Positions 27,276 to 37,970 of a stretch of DNA of 64,000 nucleotides are shown piece by piece. The number at the start of each line of letters is the position of its first letter. Positions within the stretch are counted from its first letter, which is position 1. A model generated the notes under the pieces. It was not told the origin of the DNA and made no database searches. It saw only the letters and a program-made list of their open reading frames with translations. This stretch comes from Prunella strophiata. Lineage: Eukaryota; Chordata; Aves; Passeriformes; Prunellidae. The DNA is taken from positions 31,088,776 through 31,152,775 of the forward strand of contig JAZBQD010000027.1 in NCBI GenBank assembly GCA_036583965.1, in the 5' to 3' direction. The translations under genes were made by a program, and so were the position numbers.

Positions 27276-29000
27276 ACCTTTCAGTCCTCAAAATTGGTGA
27301 CCATGGCATGAATTGTCCAATTTCCATCTGGCTCTGGCTGCAATGAGCTGACACTGAAGGGAAGCTGCACTTCTGCATTCTGGTTTTTTACACCTTCCTT
27401 AGCTCAGTAGTTTTATGGCTTTCAATCTGAGTTTTTAAATATGAGTTTATAGTGCCTCACCTCTCTCTAAAATGGGTAAGTCTGTAAGAACTTTGCTGTT
27501 TGATTAAGTTATCATGCATGAAGAGCCAGAAAAATTTAAGACAATTGTTCATTTAAATTGCTGTTAATTACATCCTCCTGACACAGTTATTGTACTAAAC
27601 GCACAATTTGGATAAAACTACTGTAGTATCTAATTGAAGTCAAAAATATTTCTGACATTTTAATGAACACACCAATAAGTTTTATTTTACAAGACTTTCA
27701 AATGAACCACGGAGGATTAGAAAATGACATTCAAGGTCTGCATATAATTGAATTACATAACACAGGAGGGGGGAATCTTAATGTCATGTTAAAGGGATAA
27801 AAAAGGAAGGAACACGTTGGCATTTGATATGTGTTCGAGTAAATAAGGTCCTTGTAGAATAAAAGCCTTTTTATTTTTTTTTAACCAGCAAAGTTTCAGG
27901 AAGTCAATGGAATGTCACAGCATCACTGTCACCAGCCACAGATAGCAAGGGGACTCAGAAGCCATTATCCTGCTCCTTAACAGAGATCCCATTTCCGTTT
28001 CACTTTTGTGGAAATTTTACATAATTATTTGTGGAAGTCAAGTGGAACTTCACAGAGTCAGTGGAGCTGCACTGGAATGAACCAGAAGTGGGAAGACAAA
28101 GAGTTGTCTGGACTTCAGAGCAGTCCTGGTGCTTGTGAGGTTTTCCACATGAGAGCTCAGCTGGAGAGGAGCAGGAATTGAAGGCATTTTAAGCACTTAA
28201 ATCAGACATATTGATCCCACACTTATCCAGCTGTCTGGATGCATTTTGCTGAGCCACAGAAGAAGAAGGCTGGATCACAGGTGCGTTCCATGGAAAATGT
28301 TCAGTGCCAGGGACCCCTTGCTGCAGCAGTAAACTCTTGTCAAAGGAAGGAGGAGATGGTGAGACCAGCCCATTTCCACTGATCTGCAGCTGTGTAAAAC
28401 AGTCAGGACAAGGAGGAGAGTAGAGATAAACAGATACACTCAAGTGTACATCCACTACTTTAATGCACAGCAAATTGTGCACCCAGAAATCTTTAGTCTC
28501 TTGAGCAGTTCCTCCAACTCTTGAAGTTCTTCCTAAGTCTCCAGCCTTTCTCTGTGTTCTCTGTGCTGCAAGAACTAATCCCAAAAGCAGCATCCTGGCT
28601 GCACTGGGAGGGAATGCCATGGTGGAGCCCAAAGGGGCAGCTCAGCCCCTCAGGGGAACTGGGGAGAGGATCACAGGGTACAGGTGAGAAAACTCCTGGG
28701 TGGGGATCAGACAGGTTAACAGGGAAAGCAAAAGCTGTGCACACAAGGAAATCAAACCCAGGAATTCATTCCCTGCTTCTGCTGGGCAGGTGTTCAGCAG
28801 CCCCAGGAGAGCAGCTCCCATCCCTCAGAAGGGTGGCTTGGGAAGACAAAACCCTACACACTGAACATATGAAATATCCCTTGAGTCCCTTAGGGGGGGA
28901 CTCAACCTGTCCTGGCTGCTCCCTCCCACCTCCTGGAGCTCCTCCAGCCCCTCTCTGCTGGGATGGTGAGGAGCAGAAAAGGCCTTGGCTCTGCCTAAGC
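27276..29000. other. Unique DNA with one unexplained minus-strand frame
   Basis: 27430-28020 is AT-rich, repeat-free and rich in TAAT/ATTA cores, a composition common in conserved non-coding DNA, but conservation cannot be judged here. A minus-strand frame from an ATG at 28620 to a stop at 28189 (143 residues) has the context CTCCACCATGG and a hydrophobic N-terminus (MLLLGLVLAAQ). I recognise no family, and frames overlap it on the opposite strand, so it is not called as a gene. Confidence 0.4.
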
Positions 29001-29418
29001 ACATCCCTGTGACACCAACTCTGCTTCCAATCCCTGTGCCACCAACTCTGCTTCCAATCCCTGTGCCACCAACTCTGCTTCCAATCCCTGTGTCACCAAC
29101 TCTGCTTCCCAATCCCTGTGTCACCAACTCTGCTTCCAATCCCTGTGCCACCAACTCTGCTTCCAATCCCTGTGCCACCAACTCTGCTTTCACACCCCTG
29201 TGTCACCAACTCTGCTTCCCAATCCCTGCGTCACCAATTCTGCTTCCAGATTCCTGTGTCACCAGCTCTGCTTCCAATCCCTGTGTCACCAATTCTGCTT
29301 CCAGATTCCTGTGTCACCAATTCTGGTTCCAGATCCCTGTGTCACCAGCTCTGCTTCCACACCCCTGTGTCCCCAGCTCTGCTTTCACATCCCTGTGTCA
29401 CCAGCAGTGCTTCCAGCA
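29001..29418. repeat. 27-bp minisatellite, about 15 copies
   Basis: The tandem unit is ACCAACTCTGCTTCCAATCC plus CTGTGCC/CTGTGTC. I count about 14.7 units, some 28 bp long through an extra C (TTCCCAATCC). The left units are nearly identical, while the right ones diverge (TTCCAGATTCC, TTTCACATCCC, CAGCTCTGC). Because 27 is a multiple of three, the array yields a 9-residue periodic frame on each strand, which explains the 106-169-residue frames at 28825-29520. I do not regard these as genes. Confidence 0.97.
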
Positions 29419-30233
29419 CAAATCCCAAACCCACAGCCTACAGAGGCCTCAGGGAGGAAAATTAACTCTGCCCCAGCCAAAGCCAGCACAATAAGACATA
29501 AAAAAATATTGCTTTCCTGATCATCATCCTTTGAATTTCTCAGTCTGGAATTTGCTCCCTTTCTATTCTGTGAGAACAACCCTGTGTGCAAATATCCAGT
29601 TCCCTCCCTGTGTGCTACCACCACAATGGGGAGTGACAAAACAGGCACAGTTAAGAGATGAGAGAAGGAAAAAAAAAAGGGAAATATCAGTAAACTTGGC
29701 ACAACATTCAATTATAAAAGTGGATGCAAAATGCTAACAACTCAATGCTCAGAAGAACTCATCTGAATTCCATTATCATCTAAGTAGAATCTGGTATTTG
29801 TTAAAGAGGACAAATGTTCTTAAGAGATGAGTTGCTCACAATCATTTCAGAATATAAAAACATGAATACAAGTTTCCAGTTGGTCCCTCTGCATTCCAAA
29901 GAAGAAGAGAAAAGAGAAGAATTAAAGATGACTTTTCAACAGATGCAAAGCACTCTGGGGGGCTGTCACTGAGACAAATAAAGCCATGGCATGTTGGGAT
30001 GTCCTCTGTGAATCCATGAGTGCCTCTGGAATTAGTCCAGGTGTACCACAGCAGGTTTGGACAGCACCACACACTGGGTGGTGAGGGGTGGGAGGAGAGG
30101 GGCAATTCCTGCTAAAGCACAGGAAAGAAATGGAGTATCAGCACAAAACACTGGTCCCAAGGGAATCAAAGAACAGGGCTTTGCTCCTTTTTTTTTTTCC
30201 ATTAGTGCAGATGATATAAAACTGTTTCCAGCA

Positions 30234-30265
<32 letters not shown>

Positions 30266-31833
30266 CATATTATGGCAAAAAGTACAAAAAATTATTAAAG
30301 GAAATATTGAAAATTTTAACTATGGAAAACTAGGATTGGATAAATGAAATTTCAAATGGGAAAATATTTTCAACCTTTTTAAAAACCCTTCTTTTTATTA
30401 AAAGACAGATTTGCCAATTTTTTTCCAGTGAAAAAATTGAGGTATTTATTCTGAGAGGTATTGTTTTCTTGTTTTAGATAATGCATCCCTACTTCATTCC
30501 CCAAAATGAAGAAGAAAAGGGGGAAGCCATTGCTAGAATTTTAGCTGATGTACCTGGATAGTTGGTAAAGCTGCTACAAATTTTCAGGTTCTATGACAGC
30601 GGTGTACCCCTAAAAAAAAAAAAAAAAACCATAACATTTTCACATTCATCTGTCACAGCAAAAAATTAAGAAATTAATAAAAAATTTTCCTTCTAGAAGT
30701 AGAGAAAATTCCACATAAGCCAGATAAGGTAAAATAAATCGATAGCTGAGTAATCTCAGAGAAACAAAACTGATCTAATTTGTCCTAGAATTAGGCATCT
30801 GCCATCATCTTTAATTTGCCAGATCCCATACAAACAAAACATCCAAAAAGTCCCTAAAGCAATTCCACATCCTAATTTGGATCATTTTATATCACTTAGA
30901 ACCGTGGAGTTTTACTCCCTACCTCATCCAAAAAGTAGAAGAGTAGAAGATCTTCTCTTTTAAGTTAACTTTCTTTATTTTTCTAAGTCATTTGGCATTT
31001 CCTGTATGTGGAGGCAACTATGCAAATTGAAAGCCTGATCATTACTCAGTGTCAACCAAAAAAGCTTCACCAGGGGAGGAAGAAAGTTAAAACTCCTCAC
31101 TGAGTAAGACTCTGTCACTAAATGTATCTCAGCATCAAAAACTGCCAAAAAGTACTTATTTTCATCTAAAACAAATCAGAACATAATAAATATGGCTGAA
31201 GTGTGGAAATCTGCATATAACCCTCAAAATTCCCTAAATCAAATATCAATTTTTTACTTTGGAAAGCCAAGGCTGCAGACAGAAGAAACAGATTTTTCCA
31301 AGAGTGTTTACTTTGTGTGCATTTTCACCTTGCTTAAAAGCAGTTCTTTAAAAGTCTCATTTCTTGTAATGCTGGGGAGATCAATAGAGATTTTTAAAAT
31401 ATATTTGAAATTCACTGTACAAAACAAAGAGGCATTAAAATTAGATGTTAGATATGAGTTATTTAAGTTAGTCTTACCTATCTCAGCATATGAATATTTG
31501 ACTATTAAGCTGTGCTTTGATTTATTTTCACACATTACTTGCAACACAAACTTCAAGTCCCAAATATGTTGGTGTTTATTTCTTATTCTTATTTTAGCAC
31601 TGTCCAGTGCAGCCACACTTTCTCCAGAGCCAAACACTGAGTCCATTCCCAGTGAATTCAGGCAATATATATTTACCTTATGGAGTGTGAAGTCTGTAAA
31701 ACAGGAATATTTCTCACCCCTGGTTATTTGACTCCTGCAGCAAAGTACTGTCTACTATCTACAAAAATCCACTATCCCATTTTTGGCTCTCCTTTTGCAT
31801 CATGTTGTGCCTTGAGCCCTGAACAGTGCTTGA
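29419..31833. other. Unique intergenic DNA with poly-T and poly-A
   Basis: AT-rich. Holds T29 at 30237-30265 and A17 at 30612-30628. The frame at 31192-31731 (179 residues, true ATG) is the longest in the window not explained by a repeat. It has one hydrophobic stretch near its C-terminus (LFLILILALSSAATL) but no domain I recognise, and it lies in AT-rich DNA, so chance is likely. Confidence 0.45.
30237..30265. repeat. Poly-T tract (29)
   Basis: Uninterrupted T29 after CAGCC. A shorter T11 lies 40 bases upstream. Confidence 0.95.
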
Positions 31834-31866
31834 ATTCACAGAATAATCTGAGTAGGAAGGGACCAA
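31834..31866 (-). mobile_element. Possible minimal CR1 3' end
   Basis: Plus-strand AATTCACAGAATAATCTGAG and TAGGAAGGGACC resemble the terminal 30 bases of CR1 in reverse. The match is too short to be sure. Confidence 0.4.
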
Positions 31867-34134
31867 CTCCCTGGTGAGTTGCTCTGGTCTCAGGTGAAAT
31901 TTCCAGCCATGTTTCCAGGAAGATCAAAGCAGGAATTCTGAGGGTAAATGTGGGGTGTGCTCAAAGATCACCCAGGCTCACTGAGGGCACTGGCACACAC
32001 CAGTGTCTGATTTCCAGGGGCCAGCCAAAGAGCCTTGACCATCACCAGGATCCTGACCCCAGCTGACCAAGCCAAAAATGCCATTTCACCCCTGGACCCT
32101 TCCTCCTGCCTGTCAGGGGGTTGTGGTTAGGGGTGGGAGCTGCTGAGCCTAGAGAGGGCACTGCCAGCCAGAGAGAACCAGGAAAGCTGACCCATGGCAC
32201 ACCCAGGCACTCTGACATGAGCTGGGATGGGGACCAGGGAGGTCTGGGACTGGACATCAAACCTTTGGCACAGACACCCCCATCCTCACCACTCACCCCT
32301 TCCCTCCCAGCCATTTCCCTAAGCACCAGTGGCCTGTCCCAGCCCCTTTCTTGTGCTCTAAAGTGATAAAATTATTTCCCTCTCCCCCCCAAACTTTCCC
32401 CACTTCTCCCCGTGCTGCCAAATTGAACTTCACCTGTCCTGCCAAGCTGCTGCTGCTAAGGAGGGTCTGCCTCATCAGAGAGCCATCCTGGTGCTTGGAA
32501 AGCCAGGAATTCAGCACACAGCAGGAACGTGAGCCATGGAAATCTTTTTTACTTATTCATTCCTCCTAAGTCATTTTGCAGTTGGAAAGGCTGTGTCCAT
32601 ATTTCCCAGCTCCAAGTGCAACATTAAACCCAGAGGCTGCTGTGAAACTTTGATAAGGAAACTGGAATTTGCCATCAAAGCAAGGCACACCACCAAACAT
32701 CAAAATGGACAGTACCCTAGCAGTGCTAAAAAGGGTTCAAAACATCCAAAAGACAATATAAGCACTCAGACCATCTTCAGGGGAGGCTGTAAGGGCTGCA
32801 GGGTCACCTGTTTGTGGTCATTCCCCATCCCACCCTGTGACACAGCAGAGTATTTGGGATTTGCAGCCAGCTGGATGAACCTGAGTCCTGGCAGACAGCG
32901 CTCCTGCTGGTGGAGAGAAAAGCTTTAAAAAGGGTTTAAATAAATCATCACCAGGATCTGTTTGTGCTAATCCTCGGGAGAAAAGAGTTTAACTTCAATT
33001 TCAGGCAATGGCACTGATGGATATCAGACCCTGCACTGAGCCCATGAATAGATGAATAAAATATACTTAAAGAGCCCGGGATGTATACCTGTCAAACACT
33101 CAGATGACTAATGCAAGAAGAACCAGATAAAGACATTAAACATGCAGTAGACACTGGCATGGGGTGGGAGGACGTCTGATTCTTGTCAAGCAATCACAAA
33201 AGAGAATTATTTAAGATCCAAAAATACGGTGTGGGGAACTGTAATTCAATTGCAAAGGCACTGAAGACAGCAGCTTTTGAATACAGCCTTTATTTAGGGT
33301 TTAAGAAATCAAAGTAACTGTATTATTAACGTGCCTTAAACACCAGGTAAACCAGCAATTTCTTCCTCTGCAGGCACCTGGTGCTCCTCACAAAATAACA
33401 CTGTGTTTTGACATCCCCTGTGCTTGGCACGGGCTGCCTGTCAAGCAGGGGAGGTGACAACAGAGGGATCCTGGTGTGTCTTTCACAGCTGTGGCTGTGA
33501 ACCCCTAACAAGAAAGACAAACCTTAGATAACCCTCATCTTCCTGCCTGCTGGCACCTTCCTGCAGCACCCAGGGGCTGAGTTTAGCTCCACACTCTGGC
33601 TCTGCAGGGATAATCCAGGTTGGGTGGCGCAGGAACATCCATCTCTGCTCCAGCAGTGTCCTGAGACTAAAATGTAGGAGCTGGGAGGGCTCTCCCTTCC
33701 TGCAGGAGTCCAAAGGAGGGCAGGATAGACACTTTAATCTCTGTGGATCTGCTTCACAGAGAACAAAATCCAAACATAAAGTGTAGAGCAGGGACCATGT
33801 GTCCCAGCTACTTCCCCACACCAGGAGAGTATTTTGAATATTAAGATGCACAGATACACATCTTTTTCAGCTTCTAAAACAACCCCTGGCATGTCAAAAT
33901 ACTCAGGCTTTACAGAAATGCTCTGGCAGTTTGTCCCCTGTGTGTTTGGACCCTCTCACCATCAGAAGTTCCTTCAATTCAGACATTCATGTAATTACCT
34001 GAGCACTGAAACCACAGCAAAGTTTGTCTCACTTCCACTGTCTCTGTGAGTCATGCCCAGCTCTTCAAAACTAAAATTGCAATGCTCTGCTCTCAGGAAT
34101 AAACACAGGGTACCATGAAATGAATCAGCTAGTA

Positions 34135-34139
<5 letters not shown>

Positions 34140-34167
<28 letters not shown>
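34140..34167. repeat. Poly-A tract (28) plus TTTG units
   Basis: Uninterrupted A28, then TCAATG and a short (TTTG)n patch to about 34195. Confidence 0.95.
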
Positions 34168-34170
<3 letters not shown>

Positions 34171-36399
34171 ATGTTTGTTTGTTTATTTGTTTGTATGTGC
34201 ATTTAAAATCAGTTTGTGGGTAGTGGGAGTTTTGCCTAGAAGCCTCTGAGCTGGGTGAGTCTGGATTCTCTATGAAAAGTCTGTTGCACCTCTGAGATGT
34301 TAATTTCACCTTTAATCTTAAAGGCACATAAAGGTGTTTTCAGATAACTTTACCTTTTCTAAGCATCTGTATTTTGGGGTTTTTTTATGAAGTTTGATGG
34401 TCATTTCAAACTCCAACATCTAGATGTGGATAGTTTCCTTTATAAGAAGCCTGTCACAGATGGCTTCAGATGGACATGTCAGCTTAATCTGAGGCAGCAA
34501 ATCCATCAAAATAACCTACATTTCAACCATTAGAGAAGCTCTTCTTCCTGCCTTGCTGCTGGAACGTGCTATTATAAAATTAACAGAAGTTTTCACAGGG
34601 ATATTTCTCCAATCCACTTCAGTTCATGTCTATCAATGCTTCCCAGCAGACTGAAGGAATAGAAATCCTGCACACAATTGCTCCCCGTCCTCTGCCACAG
34701 AAGCACTTCCCTTAACAAGAAATTTCTGAAGGATTTTCAGTCAGAGGCACCAACAATGGTTGCAGCTAATGGCAATACATTCCTTGAGATTTATTCTGCA
34801 AGAGGCACCTTTCATTTTAACAAATGTACCATGATATGAGGAGTTGGTGATGGGTGAACTCAGGCAGCCTGTGCTGACAACCCCCACAACAGCTGGAGGG
34901 CTCTGTAAAATGTATGATTTGAAGGCTTGAAGTGTGTTATTCTTCCCTTTGTTACTCAGTTGGATTCAAGTGGTAAAAAAAAAAACAACACCTGGCCCTA
35001 GGAAATCATCTTTTCCTCTGGTGAAGTGTGTGCTTTGCTTTTGAATGGGAGGTTTAATGGGGGAAAGGAGAAGATGAGGTAACTGCAATGTTAGCTGGAA
35101 AGGTCTCCTCAAGAAAGGTTTGTCACCCTGATTCTTTAAGTTTTTTCAAAGCCTTCTGATGTTTATATTTTTGTACAGAACTTTCTCACACACTTTATGT
35201 AAATAACTTATTGTTTACATTCTTTTGTGGGGAACGAGCAACTTGATGGACTGTTGAGTTGTCCAGTGGTATTGGGGAGGTGGCATTGTCACCCTCCAAT
35301 GACACTGGCACTTCAGAGATCTATAAATTGGAGTCAGAAATTAATAAATATCTCTTCTTTGTCTTGGAAAGAGCTGCTGTCTGTGTCATGTTCTTTCGTG
35401 TTCTACTGCAACAAAGGTTTTCTAATTTCTGCTCCAGTACTGGATCAGGAGAGGGGTGAGAGTCACCAGCAATATTTTCTGAACAACTGGAACCATCATT
35501 TTTAACAGAAACCCTTTTACTCAGTTTAGAGAGATTGAATTTGAAAATCTGCATCACTTTTTATTTTACCCCATCCAAGTTATCTCCAAACCAGCAAAAG
35601 TGAGATACTTATTTTTCCCTTTCCACTCCCATTCTGCTATCACTTTTCTACCTACATTCCTCTCACTGGAAATACTAATTTTCAATTTCATGTGCACAGG
35701 GCAAGCCTTCTGTCTTTAATGATGATGGGGCAGCAAAAGCTGCAGAGGGAAATCCCACACTGCCTAATCCAAGCTCTGGTAGTTAAACCCCTCTCCAGTC
35801 ACTCACCACCTTGAAATTTGGAACTGCAGAAGGGGGGCCAACTGATGAAGATAGATCTCTGCATTTTAATGAGCAGTCCTGCAATATTTACTTGGTTAAA
35901 AGACAGTGGATACTTCATCTTGCCTGTCATAACAAATATGTTCCTCCTGGCAACTCAGCATCTCGTGTTTAACACTGCACTGACAAATGGACCTCTCCTC
36001 TTTCCTGATGAAAGCAGACACAATTTTAGAGGGAATAGGCCTGCAGCTTAACTAGGATTGTTTTTTTCTTTTAATTTTATAAATGCAGTGCTTCTTCTAG
36101 AGCTGAAGATCACTACTGTAGTCTGAGTCTCCAACCCCAATTCAAAGCCATGTCAACACTCTCCCTGTAAATCCTCAGCTTTGTGCACTGCTCAGCAGCA
36201 GAAGTGAATTGAAATGCAGAGGTTAATGCAGAGTCTGGAGTCAGGTAAAAAGGCCCAGCTTCCCAAACTGCATTTGCCCTGTCAGGTATGAGGACAAAGT
36301 AATACCTCTTCATACATGGAGCTGATAAAAAGTGTTCTTCCGTTGCTTTCCCAGCATCATCTCCCTTGCAGACCCCTAAAAAGGACCTGAGTGAGCTCA

Positions 36400-36401
<2 letters not shown>

Positions 36402-36430
<29 letters not shown>
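36402..36430. repeat. Poly-C tract (29)
   Basis: Uninterrupted C29 between CTCAAA and GCAAAAC. Long C/G mononucleotide runs are rare in vertebrate genomes. The true length is uncertain because homopolymers are error-prone in sequencing. Confidence 0.95.
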
Positions 36431-37341
36431 GCAAAACTTGTCAGAAGGGTAAAGAAAAAAGAAATCTATCCTTCTTGCCTTACTTTCTGTTCTTCCAGCA
36501 AGTTTCCCCTTCCCAGGGCTTGTTTTACATCACCTGGAGTAGCTTGGTCATGTAGAGGTGGCTGCAGCAAAGGGCAGCAGAAACTGATGGTTCCTGAGAC
36601 ACTTTGACAGTGATGGATGAACATCACATATCCTGACATTGCTTCCCACTGTTTCACAGAGGGGAGTTAGGGATGGATTCATTGAGCAATGTTTCCTCCT
36701 TTCATGATCCATCTTGAGATGACAATCCAATTTTCAGGTCAAGAGAAAATTCTTAAGTGATGGAAAAGTCACAGGTGACAAGAAAAATGGCTGTGGGTGA
36801 TGGCAGGAGGAGGAATGGCTTCTGGTGTGGGTTTTATGGATGAGGCACACAGGATATGATGGAGGAAGGGGCACAGGGTGGGAGTCACAATGAAGCAGTG
36901 CAGTAGTTGGTTTGTGCACAGCCAGCCCTGCTCTACTCACAGATCACACAAAAATGCACAGGCATTCCCTTCTCCAGACTTCTGACAGCAGAAATAATAT
37001 AAAAATATATCTGTGAGCATTCCATTTTCCCCATTCAAAGTCCAGCCAGAGTCACTATTTATCATCATTTATTCCAGTAAGTAGAAGCCACACCCAGACC
37101 AATTATCTCACTGTCAGAGCTTGTAAATGGTGTTTTGGTATCATGGGATTCCTGTTCAGGAGTTTTGTTTGGATTCTGAGGCCTCTAATCTTTATCAGAT
37201 ATTACACCCCACTCATCACTGTCAGGAGCTAAAGCAGCATCAGCATCTGTGGCATTGCTAACAGGGCCATCTTCAGCATGTGAATCACCCTGCACATTAT
37301 CCTCCAAACTCCTCCTTGCCTGAGGAAAATTACCTCCACAA

Positions 37342-37459
37342 GACCAGGACAGGTTGGATGGTGCCTGGGGCAACCTGGAAGGTGTCCCTGCCCATGGCAG
37401 GGGTGGGAATGAGATGGGCTTTAAGGTCCCTTCCAACCCAAACCAGTGTGGGACTCTGG
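37342..37459 (+). mobile_element. Short CR1 LINE 3' fragment, sense
   Basis: The plus strand reads GACCAGGACAGGTTGGATGG, AGGTGTCCCTGCCCATGGCA and GGTCCCTTCCAACCCAAACC. This is the CR1 end with a decayed octamer tail (AGTGTGGGACTCTGG). It faces the next CR1 3' end 180 bases away. Confidence 0.88.
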
Positions 37460-37640
37460 CATTTTTGTATTCTGTGGCTCTGTGGGTATCAGCTGTTCAC
37501 TGCTTTCCATGGAGTATGAGGGCAGGGAATGGTTTAGTCAACAATAAAATGAACTGACTGGATGCTTAAAAGACATTTTCATAGAAACAACACTTGAATG
37601 TGGCCAAGCAAGGCTTTTGCAAGATGTGAAGAATACAATT

Positions 37641-37970
37641 CATTTATAGGATCCCAGAATGGTTTGGGTTGGAAGGGACATCAAAGCCCATCCAGTGCCA
37701 CCCCTGCCATGGACAGGAACACCTTCCACTAGCCCAGATTTGCTCCAAGCCTATCCAGCCTGGCCTTGGACACTGCCAGGGATCCAGGGGCAGCCACAGC
37801 TTCTCTGGGCACCCTGTGCCAGGGCCTGCCCTACCCTCACAGAGAACAATTCCTTCCCAATATCCCATTTAACCCTGCCCCTTGCAATGGGAAGCCATTC
37901 CCTGTGTCCTGTCCCTCCAGACCCTTGTAACTCCTCTCTGTCTGTGTATCCTGAAAGCTTCCTTCTCCTG
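37641..37970 (-). mobile_element. CR1 LINE 3' fragment
   Basis: The plus strand starts TATAGGATCCCAGAATGGTT and TGGGTTGGAAGGGACATCAA. It passes the CCTGTGCCAGGGCCTGCCC block and CCTCCAGACCCTTGTAACTC, and fades near TCTGTCTGTGTATCCTG. The 162-residue frame at 37659-38147 is antisense CR1. Confidence 0.92.

Larger units (their letters stand above)
31867..37341. other. Unique intergenic DNA with A28 and C29 tracts
   Basis: About 5.5 kb without a supported gene. It includes an A28 run at 34140-34167 followed by TTTG-like units, and the C29 run at 36402-36430. The frames at 32536-32928 (130 residues, Cys-rich), 33483-33851 and 36113-36400 have no recognised domain. Confidence 0.45.

Noticed and set aside
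28825..29520. Repeat-protein frames on both strands
   Set aside because: They follow the 27-bp minisatellite. Their existence on both strands and in several phases argues against selection for a protein.
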